NCBI GenBank assembly: GCA_938030645.1
Contig: CALHHQ010000225.1
Coordinates: forward strand, 1 to 10,949
Length of the DNA stretch: 10,949 bases
Direction of reading: 5' to 3'
From: an uncultured Rhizobiaceae group bacterium
Lineage (GTDB): Bacteria > Pseudomonadota > Alphaproteobacteria > Rhizobiales > Rhizobiaceae
Translations under genes and position numbers: made by a program
Part shown: piece by piece, positions 1-6,283 of the stretch
Layout of the letters: the number at the start of each line of letters is the position of its first letter
Numbering within the stretch: the stretch's first letter is position 1
Notes under the pieces: generated by a model
What the model was told of the DNA's origin: nothing
The model's database searches: none
What the model saw: the letters and a program-made list of their open reading frames with translations, nothing else

Positions 1-329
1 GCAGTGACCATGGGCATATCACCCAACAAAATCATTACATGAGCCAAGCCCTGCAAACGATATAGTCCTGCGCGGATAGACCCCGCCATGCCGTTTTCAT
101 AATCTCCATTTTCAAAAACGGGATAGTCCTCTGGCAGTGCATGTAACACTCTTTCCGCTTGGTGGCCCAACACCGCAACCGTCTGTTCCAGACCACTTGC
201 CGCAGCTGCATCCACCACATGCCGAACAAGCGGCTTGCCGCTCCAGATTTCCAAAAGTTTGTTGCGATCGCCCATGCGGGTCGACTGACCAGCGGCTAGG
301 ACAATACCGCAAATGGGTTTCTTATCCAT
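1..329 (-). CDS. MobA/MocA-like molybdopterin nucleotidyltransferase (partial, C-terminus beyond window)
   Basis: This reading frame has an ATG at 329-327 and stays open to the window edge (109 codons seen). Residues 11-20 read LAAGQSTRMG, followed by NKLL at 23-26: the nucleotide-binding signature of the MobA-like NTP-transferase family. GMAGSIRAGL (80-89) and LGDMPMV (102-108, containing a metal-binding Asp) also fit. Family members transfer CMP or GMP to molybdopterin. Next to XdhC and CoxDE homologues, a MocA-type CTP:molybdopterin cytidylyltransferase role is the best inference, because CO dehydrogenase and xanthine dehydrogenase relatives use the cytosine dinucleotide cofactor. The start follows the stop of the upstream gene by 4 nt. 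A good Shine-Dalgarno (GAGGGG, 7 nt before ATG) lies inside the end of that gene, so coupled translation is likely. In related bacteria this domain is often the C-terminal half of a fusion with the upstream molybdopterin-binding protein. Confidence 0.88.
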   Translation of the reverse strand, partial: MDKKPICGIVLAAGQSTRMGDRNKLLEIWSGKPLVRHVVDAAAASGLEQTVAVLGHQAERVLHALPEDYPVFENGDYENGMAGSIRAGLYRLQGLAHVMILLGDMPMVT

Positions 330-333
330 AAGA

Positions 334-1332
334 TCACCCCTCGCGCGGCTGCGGGCGTGAGGTGATCTCCATCAGCAGGCCGCCAACGCCAAGGCCAGAA
401 ATGTAGTTATCATCAACAGGCAATTGAGCAAGCAGTCTTTGCAAAACCCAGTCAAATCCGTTTTCAGCAGGGCTGCGCGCACAACCCGGCGCACCTATGA
501 CAGGCTTGCCATCCAGTTCGCCAATCATCAACAGATTGCCCGGATCGACTGGCATACCCAATCGAATGACCTTGCCGCCAGCCGCTTCCAAACTGGCAGG
601 AATGATGTCTTGTTTGTCCGTGATCGCGGAAGCACCAAACACGACGATCAAGTCTGTTCGATTGACCATAACACGCATAGCGGAAGACAATTCGCGCACG
701 TTGTGAGCCACACGCATTTCATCCGTAAGTGAACTTCCCGCAGCCTTCAAACGCGTTTGCAGCGTATTGGTTGTTTTATCCATAGTGGATGGTTTTAACG
801 ACGGAAGTTTTGTTGCGATGAGGCCTACATTGAATGGTTTTGAAGGTTGAATGGAGATCACCGCGTTAGACCTTGCTTGCAATATCGCCTGATTGAGTGC
901 TGTTTTTGGAACAGCGAATGGGATGATTTTCACAGTGCCAACCATGCGTCCAGCTTCAACAAAAACACCGTCATCCAATGTGGCCAATGTCATATCAGGG
1001 GAAATGCCATTGAGGTCATCGACTGATTGACGATTAGCTTGAAAAACTCCAGCGCACGTCGCGTAAAAATTTGCACGTCCCGTGAAAGCAGGTTTTGAAG
1101 CGATTTCATCAGTTGTTAAAACGTCCGATATTTGTTTGGCAGCTTGGTCTTCTGAAACATCTTCAGCGCCCAGTTGAGCGACAACAACTTCACTCACACT
1201 CTCCGCTTTAAGTGCCACAACATCATCAACCGTCAGCACATGACCCTTTTGCAGAACACGTTCAGGCAAAACAATTTTATGGGCCAGCACTGCACCTTCG
1301 CTGGCAGCGACATCGACGGGGCCAAACTTCAC
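334..1332 (-). CDS. Molybdopterin-binding protein, MoeA/MoaB-like (MoCF_biosynth fold)
   Basis: This 332-residue soluble protein has an N-terminal MoeA-like region beginning KFGPVDVAASEGAVLAHKI. Its C-terminal MoaB/MogA-like molybdopterin-binding domain spans roughly residues 165-305. That domain shows VVFGASAITDKQDIIP (230-245), GMPVDPGNLL (259-268) and PGCARSP (282-288), conserved in the molybdopterin-binding half of alphaproteobacterial molybdopterin-binding/glycosyltransferase-like fusion proteins. It probably binds the pterin cofactor and helps its nucleotidylation or transfer to a molybdenum hydroxylase. The start is GTG (1332-1330), overlapping the TGA of the XdhC gene upstream in a GTGA junction, so translation is coupled. 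The protein ends SRPQPREG, where the fused form would continue into the MobA-like domain. Here the two domains are separate and in different frames. Function is by homology; the exact reaction is inferred. Confidence 0.87.
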   Translation of the reverse strand: MKFGPVDVAASEGAVLAHKIVLPERVLQKGHVLTVDDVVALKAESVSEVVVAQLGAEDVSEDQAAKQISDVLTTDEIASKPAFTGRANFYATCAGVFQANRQSVDDLNGISPDMTLATLDDGVFVEAGRMVGTVKIIPFAVPKTALNQAILQARSNAVISIQPSKPFNVGLIATKLPSLKPSTMDKTTNTLQTRLKAAGSSLTDEMRVAHNVRELSSAMRVMVNRTDLIVVFGASAITDKQDIIPASLEAAGGKVIRLGMPVDPGNLLMIGELDGKPVIGAPGCARSPAENGFDWVLQRLLAQLPVDDNYISGLGVGGLLMEITSRPQPREG

Positions 1333-2015
1333 TTTGCGACCTGTTTGCGGTGAGCTTCAATGATTTGCGCCATAATTGCCACGGCAATTTCGGCTGGTGT
1401 GGCTGCACCTATATCAAGACCAATCGGCGCACGAATACGGTCTATAGCTTCTTGGCTTGCTCCCGCTTCCAACAGTCTTGCCACACGCTTTGCATGAGTC
1501 TTGCGGCTGCCCAATGCACCCACGTAAAAACAACCAGCGTCCAATGCAGCCTTCAAGGGAAAATCGTCAATTTTGGGATCATGAGTGATTGCAACCAGTG
1601 CTGTAAATGGGTCGAGATAGCCATTGCCCACAACGTCTTGCGGCCATTCCGCATGCAATGTGGCACCTTCAAACCGTTCAGTCGCTGCAAATGCAGTGCG
1701 CGGGTCAATGATGGTAAGGTCATAACCGCAAGCTTGAGCTATAGGCGCCAGTGCTTGAGATATATGAACCGCACCAATCAAAACCAAACGCACGGAAGGC
1801 GCATAGACTTGAACGAAATGATCACCGCTCGCTGTTGCTTCAATGCCAGATTTTCCGGACTTCACTCGGCTCAATAAAACTTCATTCATTGGATCAGCCG
1901 ATATGTCGTCAGCAAGTATCATTCGTTTGGCACCGGAAGATAAATCCGTCACCACAACCGCAGGTGTTCGTTCGGCACGCGCTGCGTTCAGGGATGTGAG
2001 CAAAGCATGGTCCAT
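1329..2015 (-). CDS. XdhC-family protein, C-terminal Rossmann domain (CoxI-like)
   Basis: This 228-residue protein corresponds to the C-terminal half of XdhC/CoxI. XdhC-type chaperones bind molybdenum cofactor, promote its sulfuration and hand it to the apo-enzyme. A Rossmann-like fold begins around VRLVLIGAVHISQAL (75-89, glycine-rich turn at 81). Further landmarks are the acidic IIDPR strand end (102-106), HDPKIDDFPL (145-154), GALGSRKTH (166-174) and the family hallmark PIGLDIGAATPAEIAVAI (197-214). The N-terminal XdhC domain with the conserved cysteine is missing from this chain and is encoded by the preceding gene. ATG at 2015-2013 overlaps the preceding stop (TGATG), and the 3' end overlaps the next start by 4 nt. 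The function in cofactor maturation is inferred from the family and context. Confidence 0.88.
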   Translation of the reverse strand: MDHALLTSLNAARAERTPAVVVTDLSSGAKRMILADDISADPMNEVLLSRVKSGKSGIEATASGDHFVQVYAPSVRLVLIGAVHISQALAPIAQACGYDLTIIDPRTAFAATERFEGATLHAEWPQDVVGNGYLDPFTALVAITHDPKIDDFPLKAALDAGCFYVGALGSRKTHAKRVARLLEAGASQEAIDRIRAPIGLDIGAATPAEIAVAIMAQIIEAHRKQVAK

Positions 2016-2350
2016 CAGCGTGTAACAGGCTCCACATAGACCTTAATGCGCCCACCACATGACAAGCCGACTTCCCACGCAGTTTCATCAGCCACACCAA
2101 ACTCCAGCATTTTCGGCGCGCCGCTTTCAATGGCATCCACAGCATCAAACACTACTGCGCCTTCAACGCAGCCCCCAGATACAGACCCCTCGAAATTTCC
2201 ATCACTGTCGATCACCAAATGGCTGCCCGTCGGACGGGGTGCCGAGCCCCACGTCTCAACAACGGTTGCAATGGCAATTTTGCGCCCTTCCTCAGCCCAT
2301 TTTTGAGCAATGATTAGCGCGTCTAGTCGATCTGTTTTCAATTCAACCAT
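2015..2350 (-). CDS. XdhC-family protein, N-terminal XdhC/CoxI domain only (CoxF-like)
   Basis: This 111-residue protein is the XdhC_CoxI domain standing alone. It carries ETWGSAPRPTG (32-42), GSVSGGCVEG (55-64) with the conserved Cys61, and WEVGLSCGG (92-100). These are the signatures of molybdenum-cofactor chaperones. Together with the next gene it covers a full-length XdhC, so the two products probably form one complex. I chose ATG at 2350, giving MVELKTDRLD. The frame extends upstream to a TTG at 2380, but those ten extra residues are not typical of the family and the TTG has no Shine-Dalgarno. The stop overlaps the next gene's ATG by 1 nt (TGATG). The CoxE-like gene upstream ends 30 nt before this start. 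The assignment is secure; the metal-hydroxylase partner is unknown. Confidence 0.87.
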   Translation of the reverse strand: MVELKTDRLDALIIAQKWAEEGRKIAIATVVETWGSAPRPTGSHLVIDSDGNFEGSVSGGCVEGAVVFDAVDAIESGAPKMLEFGVADETAWEVGLSCGGRIKVYVEPVTR

Positions 2351-2380
2351 GTTTTCAATGTAAGCCCGTTTCCCAATCAA

Positions 2381-3586
2381 TCAACGTTTGTTGTCGCCAA
2401 GCGCAGCACAAATATCCCCAAGTGAATTCAAAGAATGAACCGTGCGAAAATCATCCACAAAGGGCAACATGGTGCGCACCCCCGCTGCGCGCGGTTCAAA
2501 CCCGTCAAACCGAAGCAATGGATTGAGCCAAATCAAACGCCGACAAGACTTTTGCAATCGTTCCATTTCTTTGGCCAACTGCGCCATCTCATCTTCATCA
2601 GCGGCGCGTTCCAACCCGTCGGTAATCAATAGAACAACTGCGCCCTGCCCCAACACACGACGTCCCCACTGTCTATTAAACTCGTGCAAAGTCGCACCAA
2701 TACGTGTTCCACCTTCCCAGTCCACCACCTGATCAGCCACATCATCAAGCGCCTCATCGGGGTCTTTGTTCCGCAAGGCCCGGGTTATATTGGTGAGCCG
2801 TGTGCCGAACAAAAATGTATGAACACGTTTACGCTTGTCAGTTAGAGCGTGAAGAAAATGCAGAAAAACGCGGGAATATTGACTCATGGATCCAGAAATA
2901 TCCGCCAGCACAACCAAAGGTGGCTGAACCGTTCTTGGTTCCTTGAAACTCGGCAGAATAAGATCACCGCCCGTGCTCATGCTTTTGCGCATCACGGCTC
3001 GCGCATCAAACACATTGCCTTTGTTGGAAGGTCTGAATCGCCGCGTTTTGATCCGGTCAACAGGCAAGCGCAGATTTTGGATTTCAGATCGTGCATGAGC
3101 GAGTTCAGCTGCCGACATTTGCGCGAAATCTTTTTCCCGAAGCACTTCTTTTGCGCTCATAGAAAAAGAAGCGTCTATCTCAAGTTCTGGCTTCTCTTGC
3201 GTTTCCTTCTCACCATTATCTTGAAACAAAGCCTCCGCAACACGCGATTGGCCAGCTTTAGGTTTTTCAGCAGGTTCACTTGGATTCGCCATGGGCGAAA
3301 ACATGGAGATCATTTTTTCAACAAGGTCACGCGACCGCCAGAACAGTTTGAACGCCTCATCAAACACAGGGTGGTCTTCTTTGCGCGTCACGAACACACA
3401 GTGCAGCGTCCAATAAAGATCATCACGGTCGCCCAAACCAGCAGCTTCCACAGCACGAACAGCATCGACCACACTCGAGGGTCCAAGCTTCAAGCCCGCA
3501 TCCCGCAAAGTTCGGGCGAAGTAAAGAATGTTCTCCGGCAAGCGCCCGCCCGTTGCTGTCTTCTCAATACTTGCTGCTGCGTTCAT
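2381..3586 (-). CDS. coxE: VWA-domain protein, CoxE-like
   Basis: This 401-residue protein matches the CoxE family of von Willebrand factor A proteins that work with a MoxR ATPase in maturing CO dehydrogenase-type molybdenum enzymes. An N-terminal helical region (about 15-95) is followed by a charged, low-complexity linker (about 100-160, rich in Glu, Lys and Pro). The VWA domain runs from about residue 222. It has a complete MIDAS metal site: LADISGSMS with Asp229/Ser231/Ser233, GGT at 292-294, and LLITDG with Asp323. The open frame extends 39 codons upstream of the chosen ATG (3586-3584), but that extension would overlap the MoxR gene. The chosen start lies 7 nt after the MoxR stop. Cytoplasmic; no signal peptide is seen. 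The symbol reflects the family; a CODH role is not proven because no cox structural gene is visible. Confidence 0.85.
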   Translation of the reverse strand: MNAAASIEKTATGGRLPENILYFARTLRDAGLKLGPSSVVDAVRAVEAAGLGDRDDLYWTLHCVFVTRKEDHPVFDEAFKLFWRSRDLVEKMISMFSPMANPSEPAEKPKAGQSRVAEALFQDNGEKETQEKPELEIDASFSMSAKEVLREKDFAQMSAAELAHARSEIQNLRLPVDRIKTRRFRPSNKGNVFDARAVMRKSMSTGGDLILPSFKEPRTVQPPLVVLADISGSMSQYSRVFLHFLHALTDKRKRVHTFLFGTRLTNITRALRNKDPDEALDDVADQVVDWEGGTRIGATLHEFNRQWGRRVLGQGAVVLLITDGLERAADEDEMAQLAKEMERLQKSCRRLIWLNPLLRFDGFEPRAAGVRTMLPFVDDFRTVHSLNSLGDICAALGDNKR

Positions 3587-3593
3587 CTGCCGA

Positions 3594-4541
3594 TCAAATC
3601 GATGGAGTTCCAGCGCCCGCAAGAGCGCCTTCGCTGCGAGCTTCAGATTTGATCTGTTGCAAAATCTCGGCACCTTCACTGCCTTGAATTTGCGCAATAT
3701 CATCTTGATATTTCAAAAGAACCCCTAGCGTGTCGGAGATGGCCTGCGGATCAAGCGCGACTTTGTCGAGTTCCATCAAAGCAGTTGCCCAATCCAAGGT
3801 TTCGGCAATTCCGGGATTCTTGAACAATTCTTTGGTTCGCAGAGCCTGCACATAGGCAACGATTTCTTCGGTCAAGGCCTTGTCTGCATCTGGAACCTTT
3901 TTACGCACGATATCCAACTCCCGTGAGGCATCTGGATAATCGACCCAATGGTAGAGACAGCGCCGTTTCAGTGCGTCATGAATTTCGCGCGTTCTATTGG
4001 TTGTGACAATAACGATCGGGGGCTCTTTGGCTTTGATGGTGCCAAGTTCAGGGATCGTAACTTGAAACTCGGACAGAACTTCCAACAAGAACGCTTCGAA
4101 GGCTTCGTCAGTACGGTCCAATTCATCGATCAATAAAACAGGTGCTACACCTTCAACCTGTTGAAGCGCCTGCAGCAATGGGCGGCGAATTAGGAAACGT
4201 TCGGAAAACACGCCATCTTCCATCGCATCTTTGTTGGTATCGCCCGATGCTTCGCGCATGCGAATTTCAACCATCTGCGCAGCATAGTTCCATTCGTAAA
4301 CAGCTGATGAAATGTCCAGGCCTTCATAACACTGCAAGCGGATCAGTGGGCGTTTCAGCTGATCAGCTAACACTTTAGCAATCTCAGTTTTACCGACTCC
4401 TGCTTCCCCTTCCAAAAACAGAGGTCGTTGCATTTTTAATGACAGATACAAAACTGTCGCCAAAGAACGGTCGGCCACATAGTCAGCGGCATTCAACATA
4501 TCGAGCGTCGCATCTATAGAATTGGGAATTTTAGAAGTCAT
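3594..4541 (-). CDS. coxD: MoxR-family AAA+ ATPase, CoxD-like
   Basis: This 315-residue AAA+ ATPase has Walker A GEAGVGKT (45-52), Walker B VLLIDE (135-140), a sensor-1 Asn in VTTNRTRE (179-186) and an arginine-rich DALKRRC (189-195). MoxR proteins act as chaperone-like ATPases, usually with a VWA partner encoded next door, as here. In Oligotropha, CoxD is an AAA+ chaperone that, with CoxE and CoxF, assembles the copper-sulfur-molybdenum active site of CO dehydrogenase. The ATG at 4541-4539 gives MTSKIPNSIDATLDML, a usual start for the family; the Shine-Dalgarno is weak. It is the first gene of the left-hand maturation cluster and is preceded by a 382-nt gap that must hold its promoter. It could instead mature another molybdenum hydroxylase. 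Confidence 0.88.
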   Translation of the reverse strand: MTSKIPNSIDATLDMLNAADYVADRSLATVLYLSLKMQRPLFLEGEAGVGKTEIAKVLADQLKRPLIRLQCYEGLDISSAVYEWNYAAQMVEIRMREASGDTNKDAMEDGVFSERFLIRRPLLQALQQVEGVAPVLLIDELDRTDEAFEAFLLEVLSEFQVTIPELGTIKAKEPPIVIVTTNRTREIHDALKRRCLYHWVDYPDASRELDIVRKKVPDADKALTEEIVAYVQALRTKELFKNPGIAETLDWATALMELDKVALDPQAISDTLGVLLKYQDDIAQIQGSEGAEILQQIKSEARSEGALAGAGTPSI

Positions 4542-4635
4542 AAATGGCTGCTCAATCGAAGAACTGTGCTGAGAGTCTATACAGCGAGCTCAAGAAACAA
4601 AAGGCAATTCAAGTTGCTCATTGTGTCGCAAGAAA

Positions 4636-4723
4636 CTTTCGAACGAGAGCCTTGAGTTGCGATCCAAACAACTGAACAGTGGCTTTTCAATTTGCAAACC
4701 CAACTCAAGTAAGCTTTCGAGAG
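4636..4723. repeat. Imperfect inverted repeat upstream of the MoxR/Cox-type cluster
   Basis: The arm at 4636-4659 reads CTTTCGAACGAG followed by AGCCTTGAGTTG. The arm at 4701-4723 (CAACTCAAG at its start, CTTTCGAGAG at its end) is its near reverse complement. The inner 9 bp (CTTGAGTTG against CAACTCAAG) match perfectly, and the outer part matches as CTYTCGAA. The loop is 41 nt. It lies downstream of the terminator for the previous operon and about 95 nt before the MoxR start, so it could be a folded 5' leader or a regulator-binding region. No function is assigned. Confidence 0.5.
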
Positions 4724-4739
4724 AAACCATGGGAACTTC

Positions 4740-4780
4740 AAAAAAGTAGACCCGTTTACTTCCGAAGAAATAAACGGGTC
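4740..4780 (-). terminator. Intrinsic terminator ending the ilvB-lysE operon
   Basis: On the minus strand, GACCCGTTTA and TAAACGGGTC form a perfect 10-bp stem around a 12-nt loop. It is followed by TAC and six T's (4745-4740). It lies 143 nt past the stop of the LysE-family gene and before the MoxR gene, so it probably separates the two transcription units. There is no T-tract after the stem on the plus strand, which fixes the direction. Confidence 0.8.
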
Positions 4781-4889
4781 AAACAGCCGTTCAGGGGCGA
4801 TCGACGACTGCAAAATGTTGAGGTGATTGACCAATACAGATCAAAATTCCCCCATCGAGTTGAAGAGTAGCATTTTGGTTCCATTTGAC

Positions 4890-4905
4890 TGTGAGAAAAG
4901 TCACA
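4890..4905. promoter_or_regulatory. CRP/FNR-family-type palindrome TGTGA-N6-TCACA
   Basis: TGTGAGAAAAGTCACA is a perfect match to the half-site pattern of enterobacterial CRP (TGTGA, 6 nt, TCACA). It sits 18 nt beyond the LysE-like stop and about 350 nt before the MoxR start, upstream of an intrinsic terminator. That is far for activating the MoxR promoter. It may be chance, a small hairpin, or a site for a CRP-like regulator acting on a transcript I cannot see. Confidence 0.35.
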
Positions 4906-4923
4906 CTTTCGATTTCCCATGCG

Positions 4924-5520
4924 TCAAGCACGCAGCATCGGCCACAGTGAAATCACCAACGCTAAGGCCATTACTGCATTGAATAATTTGAGCTTTTGGG
5001 GATCTTTCAAAAAATCACGAAGCGCTGTCCCAAATCCAGCCCAAATCGATACAGATGGAAAATTTACAAAACAGAACGCAAAAACCACGATTGCAACATT
5101 CGTGGTATAGTCGCCTTCGGTCGTGTAGGTGGCCATAGCGGTCGCCGCCATCACCCAAGCTTTGGGGTTTACCCATTGAAACAATGCTGCACCAACGAAG
5201 GTCATAGGTTTCGATTCACCCTCTTTGATTTCGACTGGGCCAGAGTTGAATATCTTCCAAGCCAGCCACAGCATATAGAGCCCACCAGCGATTTTGATCG
5301 CCAGAAATATTGCTGGATATTGTTTGAGAACAAGTCCTAGACCAGCGCCAACGGCCGCCAGCAAAACTCCAAACCCAAATGCGATGCCAAACATGTGTGG
5401 CACGGTGCGCCGCATGCCAAAATTAACGCCTGATGAAAACAGCATGATGTTGTTCGGCCCGGGTGTAACCGACGACACAAAGGAAAAAACAAGTAAGGCA
5501 GAAAATGTGGCGAAGGTCAT
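4924..5520 (-). CDS. LysE/RhtB-family amino acid exporter
   Basis: This 198-residue, strongly hydrophobic protein has about six membrane spans and LysE-family landmarks. TPGPNN lies at 19-24 after the first span, RRTVPHMFGIAFGF at 37-50, and FQWVNPKAW at 114-122. The family exports amino acids such as lysine, threonine, homoserine or leucine across the inner membrane; the substrate is not evident from sequence. I chose ATG at 5520 (MTFATFSALL). A TTG at 5541 would add seven residues overlapping the upstream stop. It follows the lipoprotein gene by 17 nt and is the last gene before the terminator, so it is likely cotranscribed with ilvB and ilvN. That makes export of branched-chain or related amino acids a reasonable but unproven guess. 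Confidence 0.86.
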   Translation of the reverse strand: MTFATFSALLVFSFVSSVTPGPNNIMLFSSGVNFGMRRTVPHMFGIAFGFGVLLAAVGAGLGLVLKQYPAIFLAIKIAGGLYMLWLAWKIFNSGPVEIKEGESKPMTFVGAALFQWVNPKAWVMAATAMATYTTEGDYTTNVAIVVFAFCFVNFPSVSIWAGFGTALRDFLKDPQKLKLFNAVMALALVISLWPMLRA

Positions 5521-5537
5521 TGTAGGTTCACACCCAT

Positions 5538-6281
5538 TCAATCTGCAGATTCGAACAGGCTGCCTTGCAATTGTTTGGCATAGTTGCAGGCTTCACTTTC
5601 CGCATCCAAAACACATGCTTTCTGCAGCGATTGTTTCGCAAGCGCTTTATCCTGCGCCACTCCCTGCCCCAATCCAAAAGCTTGACCCAGCATGCTGCAT
5701 CCCCATTCATCATTTTGGTCGCACCCCAATTTAAACAAGGCGAACGTGCAACTATGTCTTTTGAAATCCTCACCTTGTGACAGTGGATCCGCTTCTGTGG
5801 GGTAATTCAGCAACCCTCCACCGCGGTTTGTACAGCCGGAAGCGCTGCCTGTGGCACAAGCTAAAGCATAGGCTTTACGGCCGGGCATAACACCAATCTG
5901 TTTGTCAGTTCCCACGCCTTCGAGTGCTTGCGCCAATGACAAACAACCGTTGTCATCCCCATCGAGACACATAGACATACATAGCTCTGGCGCTAGCGAA
6001 CATAGATTTTGGTCTAAGTCATCTTCACCCATCAGCGATTTGACAGCAGTCGTTATGATCGACTTTTCCTTTCCAAAACTGGCCGCAGGACATTGGGTAA
6101 AATAGGTGTTGAATTTCTCTGTCTCATTCACTTTCGTTGCCACGTTACGCAAAGCGGCAATCTTTTTGTCTTCGTCTTGCATGCGTTCTGCAACTTGCTT
6201 TTCCACATCAGCAAACTCGCTGAGTTCATTGCACCCAACGACTGCTAGACTGACAAAAAGCAATGCAAGAAATCGCAACAA
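5538..6281 (-). CDS. Cysteine-rich Sel1-like-repeat lipoprotein
   Basis: The protein is about 247 residues. Its N-terminus is a signal peptide ending in the lipobox VVGC (lipidated Cys17 with the chosen start), so it should be anchored to a membrane on the periplasmic side. After a charged, probably coiled segment it carries Sel1/Hcp-like alpha-alpha repeats with paired cysteines: LCSLAPELCMSMC, ALACATGSASGC, KLGCDQNDEWGCSMLGQAFGLG, KACVLDAESEAC. The spacing suggests disulfide-stapled repeats. The start is uncertain. TTG at 6281 gives a compact signal peptide, has a GGGA 7 nt upstream and lies 2 nt after the ilvN stop. An in-frame ATG at 6332 would overlap ilvN by 49 nt and put a 19-residue charged stretch before the hydrophobic core. 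The role is unknown; it may be a protein-interaction or envelope-stress lipoprotein. Confidence 0.78.
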   Translation of the reverse strand: MLRFLALLFVSLAVVGCNELSEFADVEKQVAERMQDEDKKIAALRNVATKVNETEKFNTYFTQCPAASFGKEKSIITTAVKSLMGEDDLDQNLCSLAPELCMSMCLDGDDNGCLSLAQALEGVGTDKQIGVMPGRKAYALACATGSASGCTNRGGGLLNYPTEADPLSQGEDFKRHSCTFALFKLGCDQNDEWGCSMLGQAFGLGQGVAQDKALAKQSLQKACVLDAESEACNYAKQLQGSLFESAD

Positions 6282-6283
6282 GA

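Larger units (their letters stand above)
4542..4923. other. Intergenic gap between lysE-like gene and MoxR gene
   Basis: I find no convincing gene in these 382 nt. Short open frames exist on both strands, but they run through the terminator, lack ribosome-binding sites and resemble no family. Reading in the minus direction, the gap holds a CRP-type palindrome 18 nt past the LysE stop, an intrinsic terminator at 4740-4780, a long imperfect inverted repeat at 4636-4723, and then about 95 nt leading to the MoxR start. A TATAGA at about 4575-4580 (minus strand) might be a -10 element of the MoxR promoter, but no -35 box is properly spaced, so I do not call a promoter. Confidence 0.6.

Noticed and set aside
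1212..1877. 221-codon plus-strand frame opposite the XdhC and molybdopterin-binding genes
   Set aside because: The opposite strand encodes conserved XdhC motifs; this product is Cys-, His- and Gln-rich with no domain signature.
2351..2380. TTG start at 2380 for the small XdhC-domain gene
   Set aside because: It adds ten residues absent from the family's usual start and has no Shine-Dalgarno; ATG at 2350 is preferred.
2849..3652. 267-codon open frame on the plus strand opposite the CoxE-like gene
   Set aside because: The minus-strand frame has clear VWA/MIDAS motifs. The plus-strand product is rich in His, Arg, Phe and Cys without domain features, as expected of an antisense shadow.
3587..3703. 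Longer N-terminus for the CoxE-like gene (39 extra codons)
   Set aside because: It would overlap the end of the MoxR gene by over 100 nt. ATG at 3586 lies 7 nt after the MoxR stop and fits the family.
4577..4834. 85-codon open frame on the minus strand in the gap before the MoxR gene
   Set aside because: It runs through the 4740-4780 terminator and the inverted repeat, has no recognisable ribosome-binding site, and its product resembles no family.
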